From Phycisphaeraceae bacterium (GTDB lineage Bacteria; Planctomycetota; Phycisphaerae; Phycisphaerales; UBA1924), in the NCBI GenBank assembly GCA_019636675.1, contig JAHBXC010000002.1, positions 682,001 to 746,000 of the forward strand: a stretch of 64,000 bases of DNA, written 5' to 3'. The position numbers and the translations under genes are program-made. Below, in pieces: positions 42,839 through 50,681 of this stretch (its first letter is position 1; every line of letters starts with the position of its first letter). Under the pieces are notes generated by a model. The model searched no databases and was not told the origin of the DNA. It saw only the letters and a list, made by a program, of their open reading frames with translations.

Positions 42839-43708
42839 ATGCGCAACGCGACGATTCCTGCTGACAACATCGAGGCCCTGCACGGGGTCGACCCGGCTGC
42901 GCTCGCCCGTCTCAAACGCGGAGCGACGCGCCTGGTCGCCGCGCTCGCCCTTGCTTTGGTTTTTCATTCAATCACCCGCGGCCTGTTGCGCAACTGGGAC
43001 GAGCACTGGCTGACGACCCTCACAGCAACGAACTACGCGCTCATCCACGCTGGCCTCGGGGTGATCACCACGGCGTGCGGGCTCCTCGCGGTGCTCGGCT
43101 GGAGAGACATCGTCCGATCCGAGCGATCCGCCGCGGATTCGCGCGTGCACCCGGACCCGCTGCTCGCGAAGATCATCGTCGTCACGCTCGTCGTGCACGC
43201 GATCACGCTCCCGCTTGAGCCGATCAGCGATTACGTCACGGCATACACGGACTGGCTCGATTATGACGACTCGCCGTACCCCCTCTGGGCCGAAACGCTG
43301 CTCTGGGTTCACCTGCTGCCGACGCTCGCGATGCTCATCGCGTTCTGTGTCCGTTTCGTAGCCGGCACGATCCTCATCGGTCGCCTCGGCGAGCGCCTCG
43401 GGATCGCGAAGCACCGCCGGTCATCGCGCAATCTGCTGCTCTTCGCCGCCTCTCTCCCCGTCGTCGGCTTCGCGGCCTTCATCCTGGCCGTGCTCGACAG
43501 CGACCCACTCAGGTCCATCGGCATCCTGGTCCTCTTGGTCATCGGGCTGTGCACACTCGTGGGGTTCTTCTGGTATCTGCGGCTCATCAACGCGGTCCGG
43601 CTACGCAGCAAACTCGCGCTCGCCCTGTCTCGCGACGGACTCCTCACTTCCGGCGCCCCAGCAGCCCCAGCAGCCCCCGGCGCCCCCGGAACCCCAACGC
43701 TCCCGTGA
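42839..43708 (+). CDS. Polytopic membrane protein (pair member 2)
   Basis: A 289-residue integral membrane protein with about six helices (LVAALALALVFHSITRGLL, HAGLGVITTACGLLAVLGW, IIVVTLVVHAITLPLEPIS, LLPTLAMLIAFCVRFVAG, and two more) and a Pro/Ala-rich C-terminal tail. It shares the IGRLGERLG loop and general layout with the preceding gene. Function unknown. It has its own predicted promoter. Confidence 0.7.
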   Translation: MRNATIPADNIEALHGVDPAALARLKRGATRLVAALALALVFHSITRGLLRNWDEHWLTTLTATNYALIHAGLGVITTACGLLAVLGWRDIVRSERSAADSRVHPDPLLAKIIVVTLVVHAITLPLEPISDYVTAYTDWLDYDDSPYPLWAETLLWVHLLPTLAMLIAFCVRFVAGTILIGRLGERLGIAKHRRSSRNLLLFAASLPVVGFAAFILAVLDSDPLRSIGILVLLVIGLCTLVGFFWYLRLINAVRLRSKLALALSRDGLLTSGAPAAPAAPGAPGTPTLP

Positions 43709-43778
43709 CCCCCGGTCCCTCTCCGGAGCGGCGCCGACAGCGCGCAGCCGGTCCCAGTCGCGGCCTTGACGACTCCGG

Positions 43779-43784
43779 TATGGT
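43779..43784 (+). promoter_or_regulatory. TATGGT -10 box, leaderless type
   Basis: TATGGT ends six bases before ATG 43791. Confidence 0.45.
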
Positions 43785-43790
43785 GGTGGC

Positions 43791-44831
43791 ATGGCAGAGG
43801 CCCACTCCGAGGGCGGGGAATTGGCCGGGGATGCGCCCGACCCCTCCGTGTCTCGCACAATCCTGAATCCGCGCGGCATGCGATGTCTGCTGTGCGCCTA
43901 CGACCTCTCGGGAATCCCCGCCGATGCGCGCTGCCCAGAGTGCGCCGCGGAGATCTCGCACACACGCCAACTCCTGCTCTCCAGCCAGCCGGAGCACACC
44001 CTGCGCCGGCTCCAGCGCGGCACGCTCGCCATGCTCATCGGCGTGGGCGTGCAACTCGTGTTCGGGGGCGTGGGCAGCGTCGCGCCGGGCCTGCTGCTGA
44101 TGCGCGGCTCCGGGGGCGTGAACACCACGGCGCTCGCGATCATGAGCGCCGTGCTGAGTCTGGTCGGGCTTGGCATGCACGCCACCATCGCGTGGGGGCA
44201 CTGGGGCGTGACGACGCCCCTGGCCGGGACCGTCCCGGCCGAGTGGTCGCGCAACGGCGCACGCGTCGCGGTCCGAACGCTCACGGTCATCCTGCTCGTG
44301 ATCGCGATGGGGAACCTCGCGCTGGGCATGTACTTCGTGCTCGATCCAAACACGAGCACCATCTTCGACCCGAACGCGACATCCGCATCTGCGGCGATGC
44401 TCTACGGCGGCACGATGATCGCGATGTCGATCCTCGGAGTGCTCGCGACGGCGGGCGAGTTCCTCCGATTCGTCTTCTCGTCCGTGTACCTCGGCGCCCT
44501 CTCCCGACGCGTCCCCGACCCCGGGACCAGCCGGATCGCGAGGAATGTCGCTCGGTTCTCCGTGTATCTCGTGGTCGGCTCCTTCGCGATCGGCGTCGTG
44601 GTGTTCGCCGGGTTGTACTTCGCCAGCGGGTGGATCTCGGCCGGCGTCGCCGCCGGCATCGTGGGGGTCTGCCTGTTCGGCGGGGTGTTGCTGGTGGGGG
44701 TGTCGGCGCTGACGCTCCTGATTCTCTGGGTCGTCGCGTACGCGAAGTTCGCGTCGTCGGTCTCGCAGATCCGGAAGGAACTCGCGCGAGCACGCCGCGA
44801 ATCGGCGCAGATCGGAGCGGTCGCGCCATGA
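43791..44831 (+). CDS. Zinc-ribbon polytopic membrane protein 1
   Basis: A 346-residue protein. A single zinc ribbon near the N terminus, CLLCAYDLSGIPADARCPEC (residues about 32-51), is followed by about six membrane helices (LAMLIGVGVQLVFGGVG, LAIMSAVLSLVGLGM, LTVILLVIAMGNLALGMYFV and others). The pattern CxxCxYxLxG...CPEC recurs in the next two genes. Function unknown. The stop overlaps the next start (ATGA). Confidence 0.72.
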   Translation: MAEAHSEGGELAGDAPDPSVSRTILNPRGMRCLLCAYDLSGIPADARCPECAAEISHTRQLLLSSQPEHTLRRLQRGTLAMLIGVGVQLVFGGVGSVAPGLLLMRGSGGVNTTALAIMSAVLSLVGLGMHATIAWGHWGVTTPLAGTVPAEWSRNGARVAVRTLTVILLVIAMGNLALGMYFVLDPNTSTIFDPNATSASAAMLYGGTMIAMSILGVLATAGEFLRFVFSSVYLGALSRRVPDPGTSRIARNVARFSVYLVVGSFAIGVVVFAGLYFASGWISAGVAAGIVGVCLFGGVLLVGVSALTLLILWVVAYAKFASSVSQIRKELARARRESAQIGAVAP

Positions 44832-45841
44832 CCGTCGCGCCGTACTCCAGTCCTCCCTGTCTCGTCTGCGGCTACGACCTCACGGGCATCGACGCGCCGA
44901 TCTGCCCCGAGTGCGCCACGCCGCGCATCGTTCAGCCCGGCAGCGAGTTCGTCGCACAGCCATGGCCCTGCGTGCGGTGCGGCTACTCGCTGCTCGGCGC
45001 TCGACACGGCGGCGTGTGCCCTGAGTGCAGACTCGGCGTCGGTCGCTCCCTCGACCCGTCGCTCCTGCGCATGCAGCCCGTCGAGACGCTCAAGACGCTC
45101 CAGACGGGCGCGCTGCTCACCACGCTGGGGATCGTGCTCCCGGTCTTCGGACCCTGCTTCGGCTCCATCCTGCTGGGGTTTGCCATGGTGCAAGGCCGCG
45201 CGGCGATGATGGTGATCCACATCGTGGGTTGGTTGCTCCTGGGGTTGGGCGTGTGGCGAATCACCACGCCACTGCGCGGCGCGCACGCGCTGCGCCCGCC
45301 GACGCCCCTCTCTCGCGCGTTCCGGCTGACGACGGTGCTGGCCGGCGCGTGCTGGATCGCTTCGTCTGCCCTTTCCTTCGCCGTGTATTCCGGCACAACG
45401 GGCCCAAACCCCGCCGTGCCATCTGTCACGACAGCCTTTGCCATGCAGGCCGCGGCCTCGCTGGCGACCTTCGTGTGCGCCGTCGTGGGCCTGCTCCATA
45501 TTCGCTCGCTCATGCGGCTCGGCGTGCGCAGGGGGAAGCGTGGCGGCGCCGCGGCGACATCGGCGCTGGTGGTGCTGCTCGTCGCCGTCGGGCTGACGCT
45601 CGCGATAGTGATCTTCGGAAGTCTCACGCTGCTTTCCAACCCAGGTCCTCAGGGCGTGTTCGGGGCGGTATCGGGCCTCGCAGCGCTCGGCGCCGGCCTC
45701 GCGTGGTTCACGGCGTACATCTCGTTCATCGGCGTCTCCGACCGGCTGCGTCTGCTCATCCGAAGGGAGCGTCGCATCGGCGAACGCGCGCGTGCGGATG
45801 CGCCTGTTCCACACCCGCCTCAAGCGGAGGTCCACGCATGA
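44828..45841 (+). CDS. Zinc-ribbon polytopic membrane protein 2, double ribbon
   Basis: A 337-residue protein with two consecutive zinc ribbons at the N terminus (CLVCGYDLTGIDAPICPEC and CVRCGYSLLGARHGGVCPEC), then about six helices (LLTTLGIVLPVFGPCFGSIL, VIHIVGWLLLGLGVW and others). The duplication of the ribbon is not seen in the flanking genes. ATGA overlaps at both ends suggest translational coupling with neighbours 1 and 3. Function unknown. Confidence 0.72.
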   Translation: MTVAPYSSPPCLVCGYDLTGIDAPICPECATPRIVQPGSEFVAQPWPCVRCGYSLLGARHGGVCPECRLGVGRSLDPSLLRMQPVETLKTLQTGALLTTLGIVLPVFGPCFGSILLGFAMVQGRAAMMVIHIVGWLLLGLGVWRITTPLRGAHALRPPTPLSRAFRLTTVLAGACWIASSALSFAVYSGTTGPNPAVPSVTTAFAMQAAASLATFVCAVVGLLHIRSLMRLGVRRGKRGGAAATSALVVLLVAVGLTLAIVIFGSLTLLSNPGPQGVFGAVSGLAALGAGLAWFTAYISFIGVSDRLRLLIRRERRIGERARADAPVPHPPQAEVHA

Positions 45842-46977
45842 GCGCCTTCAACGACCCACGCTACCTCGCGGCGCAGGGACTGCTCAACACGCCGCGCACC
45901 ATCGAGCAGGACAAGCCCTGCCCCAAGTGCGGCTACAACCTCAAGGGGCTCACCGTGGGCGGCGTCTGCCCGGAGTGCGGGCGGGCCATCAGCGTGCCGC
46001 AGAAGCGCATGCTCGAGGACACGCTCGTCGATGCGCCCCGCGCGTACCTGCTGCGGTTCACGGTCGCCATCAGCGCGGCGTTCGTCGGGCTCGCCTGCAT
46101 CATCTTCGGGTTGTTCACGGCCTTGACGCTAGCGGTCATGAACTCGGTGTTTGGTTTCTACGGGCAATCGGGTCCGAACGCGATCGTCGGGCCGCAGCTG
46201 CAGATCCCGACGCCCTCCGACACCTTTTACACCCTGGTGTTTCTCTTCGGCTCGCTCGCGTGGGTCGGCGGGTTCGTGGTGACGACGCTGCCGAGGCCCG
46301 ATCCGCCCGACGCCGACGAGCCGCGCCGTCGCGAGTGGTACAGGCTGCGCGTCGCGTCGTGGGGCACGCAGGGGGCGTGGGTGCTCGCCGCGGCGCTCCT
46401 GCTCGTGCTCACGATGAGCGCGCCAACGCCCGGCCCCGGCGCAGGCATGCCCCTATGGGTGGTCGTGATCGCGACGATCTCGGCGATCTCGGCGCTGGTC
46501 GCGTTTGTCGGGCTCGTCCCGTCCGCGGTGCTGCTGTCCTGCTACGCCGACTGGGTTCCCGATACGGAGCTGAGCTGGCGCATGCGAACGAGCGCGTGGT
46601 CCATCGGCGTGTTCGGCGCGCTCATCGTGGTGACCGGCCTCACGCCCCCGGGCTGGCCGAGTTTCGCCGGGGTCATCCCGTTCATGCTCTGGCTCGGGAT
46701 CGCGGTCTTCTGGGTCGGTTTCCTGGGCGGTCTGGGCGTCCAGTTCTTCTCGATCGGGCAGCTCGCGATGGCCGGCTGGGCCGCCAAAGAGAACCACCGC
46801 ATCCGCGAGGAGCGCGACCAGCGCATGCTCGAAAAGATGCGCCGCGAGAAGGAGGAGTACGACCAGCGGATCGACGCGGTGCGCCGACACGTCGACGAAC
46901 CGGCCCCCGGCGTCCGCAAGGTCGGCGTCGCCCCGCGCGGGCCCGACGCCCATCCAACCCCCCGTCCCAAGCCGTGA
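45838..46977 (+). CDS. Zinc-ribbon polytopic membrane protein 3
   Basis: A 379-residue protein with a single ribbon (CPKCGYNLKGLTVGGVCPEC), about seven helices and a long charged C-terminal helix (RIREERDQRMLEKMRREKEE) likely to lie in the cytoplasm. It is the last gene of the membrane protein cluster, coupled to the previous gene by ATGA overlap. Function unknown. Confidence 0.72.
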   Translation: MSAFNDPRYLAAQGLLNTPRTIEQDKPCPKCGYNLKGLTVGGVCPECGRAISVPQKRMLEDTLVDAPRAYLLRFTVAISAAFVGLACIIFGLFTALTLAVMNSVFGFYGQSGPNAIVGPQLQIPTPSDTFYTLVFLFGSLAWVGGFVVTTLPRPDPPDADEPRRREWYRLRVASWGTQGAWVLAAALLLVLTMSAPTPGPGAGMPLWVVVIATISAISALVAFVGLVPSAVLLSCYADWVPDTELSWRMRTSAWSIGVFGALIVVTGLTPPGWPSFAGVIPFMLWLGIAVFWVGFLGGLGVQFFSIGQLAMAGWAAKENHRIREERDQRMLEKMRREKEEYDQRIDAVRRHVDEPAPGVRKVGVAPRGPDAHPTPRPKP

Positions 46978-46990
46978 GGCCCCGACGCCC

Positions 46991-46996
46991 TACACT
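46991..46996 (+). promoter_or_regulatory. TACACT -10 box, leaderless type
   Basis: TACACT ends six bases before ATG 47003, the same arrangement as at 3940. Confidence 0.5.
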
Positions 46997-47002
46997 CGCG
47001 TC

Positions 47003-48043
47003 ATGAGCGAGAAGGTCATCCGTTGCGGCGTCGTGGGCGTGGGTCGAATGGGCCGCCACCACGCGCGCGTCTACACCGAACTGCCCGGCGCCACCCTCGT
47101 CGGCGTCGTCGATCGCGACCGCGCCCGGCGCGACGAGATCGTCGCCAAGCACGGCGGCGCGTCCCTCGATTCCGTCGAGCAGCTCCTCGAGCTGGGCGTC
47201 GACGCGGTCAGCATCGCGGTCCCGACGACGGCGCACCTGGCCGCCGCCACGCCGCTGCTGAACGCCGGCGTCGCGTGCCTCATCGAGAAGCCCCTCGCGA
47301 ACACGGTCGAGGAAGCCGAGAAGATCGCGTTCCTGGCGTCGAAGTCCGGCGCGACGCTGCAGGTCGGGCACATCGAGCGCTACAACCCGGCGGTGGTCGC
47401 GCTGCGCAAGCTCAAGGAATCGGGCGCCGCCGAGATCGCGCCGCGGTTCATCGAGATCCACCGCGTCAGCCCGATGACCTTCCGCTCGGTCGATGTCGGC
47501 GTCGTGCTCGACATGATGATCCACGACCTGGACGTGGTGCTGATGCTGGTGGGGGGGCGCGAGCCGCGCGAGGTCCGGGCCGCGGCGGTGTCGGTCATCA
47601 CGCCCCACGAGGATGTCTGCAACGCGCGCCTCGAGTTCGACACGCCCCGCGGCGTGTGCGTCGCGAACATCACCGCGTCGCGCCTCGCGATGAAGACCGA
47701 GCGCAAGATCCGCATCGTCGCCGAGGACGCGTATGTCAGCATCGACTACGCCAAGCGTGAGGGCATCGTCATCCGCAAGACCGCCAACGCGGAACAGCTC
47801 TCGATGTTCCAGCAGAAGATCCGCGAGGGCCACGACCTCTCGGACCTGAACTACGGCGAACTGATCGACATCGAGCCCCTGCAGATCGACGAGGCCGAGC
47901 CCCTCAAGAGCCAGTTGTCGAGTTTCCTCGACGCCGTGCGCACCGGGCGACGCCCGGACATCGACGCGCGGGACGGCTTCGCGAATGTGCGCACGGCTCA
48001 GAGGATCGTGGAGGCGGCCCGGGGCGCCGCCGGCGTTGGCTGA
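47003..48043 (+). CDS. Gfo/Idh/MocA-family oxidoreductase
   Basis: A 346-residue NAD(P)-dependent dehydrogenase. The Rossmann motif CGVVGVGRMGRHHARVY opens it, LIEKPLANTVEEAEKI contains the EKP triad Lys, and the C-terminal domain has VGHIERYNPAV and DMMIHDLDVVLMLVGG, with the catalytic-type His. This resembles sugar-nucleotide 3-dehydrogenases such as WlbA/GnnA more than inositol dehydrogenase, but the substrate is a guess. It precedes the orphan atpC. Confidence 0.85.
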   Translation: MSEKVIRCGVVGVGRMGRHHARVYTELPGATLVGVVDRDRARRDEIVAKHGGASLDSVEQLLELGVDAVSIAVPTTAHLAAATPLLNAGVACLIEKPLANTVEEAEKIAFLASKSGATLQVGHIERYNPAVVALRKLKESGAAEIAPRFIEIHRVSPMTFRSVDVGVVLDMMIHDLDVVLMLVGGREPREVRAAAVSVITPHEDVCNARLEFDTPRGVCVANITASRLAMKTERKIRIVAEDAYVSIDYAKREGIVIRKTANAEQLSMFQQKIREGHDLSDLNYGELIDIEPLQIDEAEPLKSQLSSFLDAVRTGRRPDIDARDGFANVRTAQRIVEAARGAAGVG

Positions 48044-48127
48044 GGGCGGGCGATGCCTCCCCTTCGGAAGGGGCCCAGCGGGGCCGGATCGGGGTCGCAT
48101 GACGGGCACGCGGCATGACTTCAGGCC

Positions 48128-48133
48128 TACACT
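48128..48133 (+). promoter_or_regulatory. TACACT -10 box for atpC
   Basis: TACACT lies 33 bases before the GTG of atpC; the short leader carries GAGGAG, so this gene is leadered. Confidence 0.35.
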
Positions 48134-48166
48134 CCCCGCCTTCACCCGCTTGAGGAGCACCGACCC

Positions 48167-48589
48167 GTGGCCAAGGCCTTCCGCTGCCGAGTCATCACCC
48201 CCGAAGCACGCCTCCTCGACGAGGAGGTCTCCGCCGTCAATGTCCCCATGTGGGACGGCCAGATGGGCTTCCTGAACCAGCGCGCCCCCATCGTGGGCAA
48301 GCTGGGCACGGGCGAGCTCCGTCTCGACTTCACGGGCGGGGGCGAGCGGACCTATTTCCTCGACGGCGGCTTCGCCCAGATGGTCGACAACCGGCTGACG
48401 ATCCTCGCGAACGAGGCGGTCCCCGCCGAGCAGATCAACGAGACCGAGGCCAAGGCCGAACTCGCCGAGGCCCAGGCCCGGCAGAGCAGCGACCCCAAGG
48501 AGATGGAGCGCATCACCCACGAGCGCACCAAGGCCCGCACCAAGATCGAGGTCGCCCAGCGCTTCAAGGCCAAGGGCGGCAGGATCTAA
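48167..48589 (+). CDS. atpC: F1F0 ATP synthase epsilon subunit
   Basis: A 140-residue epsilon subunit with the N-terminal beta-sandwich (FRCRVITPEARLLDEEVSAV, VPMWDGQMGFLNQRAPIVGK, YFLDGGFAQMVDNRLTILAN) and a C-terminal helical hairpin rich in Ala/Glu. The rest of the synthase operon is absent; upstream is an unrelated dehydrogenase. GTG start with GAGGAG upstream. It couples rotation of the central stalk and can inhibit ATP hydrolysis. A terminator follows. Confidence 0.92.
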   Translation: MAKAFRCRVITPEARLLDEEVSAVNVPMWDGQMGFLNQRAPIVGKLGTGELRLDFTGGGERTYFLDGGFAQMVDNRLTILANEAVPAEQINETEAKAELAEAQARQSSDPKEMERITHERTKARTKIEVAQRFKAKGGRI

Positions 48590-48619
48590 CGAGCCGCGCT
48601 CACTGAACCGAACCACCAG

Positions 48620-48657
48620 CACGCCTCCGACCGGTTCGGGGGCGTGTTTGCTTTTGT
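48620..48657 (+). terminator. Terminator after atpC
   Basis: CACGCCTCCGA pairs with TCGGGGGCGTG (one G-T wobble) across a five-base loop, followed by TTTGCTTTT. Confidence 0.75.
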
Positions 48658-48736
48658 GGCGGGCGGCGTGGGGACCTGCCGAACCTTGAGAGATCTCAGG
48701 CGCACCTCGCGCCCAGAACTCCCCGGAGCGCACGCG

Positions 48737-49663
48737 ATGACACAGCCCGTGACTTCCCGTCTCGACAGCCCCGTCAATCCGTTCGTCGGTAGCGCCTCCA
48801 AGCGCCTCGAGAACTCGCTCTCCCGGCTCGCCGGCGCCAACGCCGTGAAGCCCACCGAACGGGCCGATGCCCGCGCCGACAGCGCGCAAGTCGCCGACCC
48901 GTCCAGCGTGGTCAAGGCTCTTCGCGACGGCGCCCCGCTCCGCACGCTCGCCGAGCAGCTCTTCCAGCTTCGCAAAGCGTTGTCCTCCGGGTCTGAGTCC
49001 GGCGCGGCATCGCTCGCACAGGCGGCCAACTCGACGATCAAGGCGTTGTTCGCGGGGCTCCCCGACACCGGCGCGGCGCCCACCTCGCGGCTTGACTTCG
49101 ATGCCCCGTTCCTCGATCTCTCCGGCGACAAGGACGATCCCGAGGCGCGCTTCGAGGTCGAGCTTTCCGGCCCGCGCGGCCGGCAGACCTTCAGTTTCGC
49201 GTCCGGCACGAGCATCCAGGACATCGCGGAAACCCTGGGCGGCTTCGCCAAGGAACTCGGCGTCACCACGACGCTCTCGGGAAATGCCCTCCGGTTCGAT
49301 TCGGATTCGCCGCTGAGCGCGTCGTTCGTCGGTGTCCGCGTTCTCGACGCCGCCGGGGCGAACCTCGCGCAGTCGACCGAGACGCCCAGCGCGCTGTCGC
49401 GACTGTCCGAGGCGATCGATCGCCCAGGCGCCCTCGCGGACCGCGGGTTCCTCTCGCTGCTCGACGACGCGATCCGCGAGGTGGAACAGCTCGAACGCGC
49501 ACAACTTCTCTCGCGAGGCCTCACCCCCGAGGTCGCCTCGTTCACGCGCGACGACCTCGATGTCATCCGCGAGGCGCAGCTCAAGCTCATCCAGGAAGCG
49601 CGCCGCGTCGGGCTCGTCAGCGACCCCGACCCGCAGAGCGCCATCGACGCCCTGCGCGGCTGA
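48737..49663 (+). CDS. Flagellin-IN-motif-like protein
   Basis: A 308-residue helical protein with a central region FSFASGTSIQDIAETLGGFA followed by LGVTTTLSGNALRFDSDSPL that resembles the flagellin IN domain seen in hook-associated proteins and flagellin insertions. The helical flagellin D0/D1 termini are not evident; instead both ends are helix-rich with no signal peptide. The start has GGAG eight bases upstream. It may be a filament-associated or flagellin-like structural protein; the match is by pattern and moderate. Confidence 0.5.
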   Translation: MTQPVTSRLDSPVNPFVGSASKRLENSLSRLAGANAVKPTERADARADSAQVADPSSVVKALRDGAPLRTLAEQLFQLRKALSSGSESGAASLAQAANSTIKALFAGLPDTGAAPTSRLDFDAPFLDLSGDKDDPEARFEVELSGPRGRQTFSFASGTSIQDIAETLGGFAKELGVTTTLSGNALRFDSDSPLSASFVGVRVLDAAGANLAQSTETPSALSRLSEAIDRPGALADRGFLSLLDDAIREVEQLERAQLLSRGLTPEVASFTRDDLDVIREAQLKLIQEARRVGLVSDPDPQSAIDALRG

Positions 49664-50587
49664 TCAGCCCACGCGCACCGTGCGCACGAATTCTTTGAGG
49701 CGCTGCTCGACCTCGGCGTCGGTGAGGCGCGTGAGCCGTTCGAGACTGAACGCCTCGATGGTGTAGCTCGCGATCACCGTGCCGTAGGCCATCGCGCGCT
49801 GGATCGTTTCCATCGATGCCGGGTCCTTGCCCGCCGCGTGCGTGGCGGCGATGTGGCCCATCATGCCCCCGGCGAAACTGTCGCCAGCGCCCGTGGGGTC
49901 GATGACGACCTCGGTCGGGAACGCCGGGAGCGCGGCCACCCCATCGCGGTGCACGAGGATCGCGCCGTGCTCGCCCTTCTTGATGAGCGCGAAGGTCGGG
50001 CCCATATCGAGGATGTGCTTCCCAGCGGTGATGGGGTTGCGCTTGCCGGTGAGGAGGCGCGCCTCTTCGTCGTTGAGCACGAGCCCGTCGACTTTCTTGA
50101 GCAGCTCGATCAGGTCGGCACGCGCGATGTCGATCCACAGGTTCATCGTGTCCGACACGACGAGTTCGTGGTCGGGGAAGTGGCCCAGCAGGTCGGCCTG
50201 CACCGCCGGGTGCGTGTTTGCGAGGAAGACGAACTTCGAGTCGCGGTACGACGCCGGGGGCACCGGGGGCTTCTCGGCCACGACACCCAATTCGGTGAAG
50301 AGCGTCTCGCGCGAGTTCATGTCGTCGAAATAGCGCCCGCCCCAGGCGAAGGTCCTGCTCTCCTCGCGCAGCTCGATGCCCTCGACGCTGACATTGGGGA
50401 AGTGGGTGAAGACGCGCCGGTGCCCTTCATGGAAGTCCCCGCCCACCGCCGCCACCATCCGCACTGGCGTGAAGAACGACGCCGCCGCCGCGAAATAGGT
50501 GCACGAGCCGCCCAGGACCGCCTCCGCTGAGCCGTGCGGCGTGTGGATCGTGTCGATGCCGATGGTTCCCGTCACGATCAGACTCAT
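49664..50587 (-). CDS. PfkB-family carbohydrate/nucleoside kinase
   Basis: A 307-residue ribokinase-fold enzyme. VLGGSCTYFAAAASFF gives the first substrate motif, KVDGLVLNDEEARLLTG the mid motif, and VVIDPTGAGDSFAGGMMGHI the anion hole with the catalytic Asp. The specific sugar or nucleoside cannot be assigned. ATG 50587 has AAGGA eight bases upstream. A minus-strand TAGACT near 50625 could be its promoter. Stop codons of this gene and the preceding plus-strand gene touch. Confidence 0.87.
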   Translation of the reverse strand: MSLIVTGTIGIDTIHTPHGSAEAVLGGSCTYFAAAASFFTPVRMVAAVGGDFHEGHRRVFTHFPNVSVEGIELREESRTFAWGGRYFDDMNSRETLFTELGVVAEKPPVPPASYRDSKFVFLANTHPAVQADLLGHFPDHELVVSDTMNLWIDIARADLIELLKKVDGLVLNDEEARLLTGKRNPITAGKHILDMGPTFALIKKGEHGAILVHRDGVAALPAFPTEVVIDPTGAGDSFAGGMMGHIAATHAAGKDPASMETIQRAMAYGTVIASYTIEAFSLERLTRLTDAEVEQRLKEFVRTVRVG

Positions 50588-50667
50588 GGGGCGCGTCCTT
50601 TCTGCCAAGAGGGGGTGGCCAGTCTAGACGCGATCTCCCTCCACGCGAAGGCCCCGCCCGGCACGGC

Positions 50668-50673
50668 TACCCT
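50668..50673 (+). promoter_or_regulatory. TACCCT -10 box, leaderless type
   Basis: TACCCT ends eight bases before ATG 50682 of gltX. Confidence 0.45.
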
Positions 50674-50681
50674 CACTCCCT

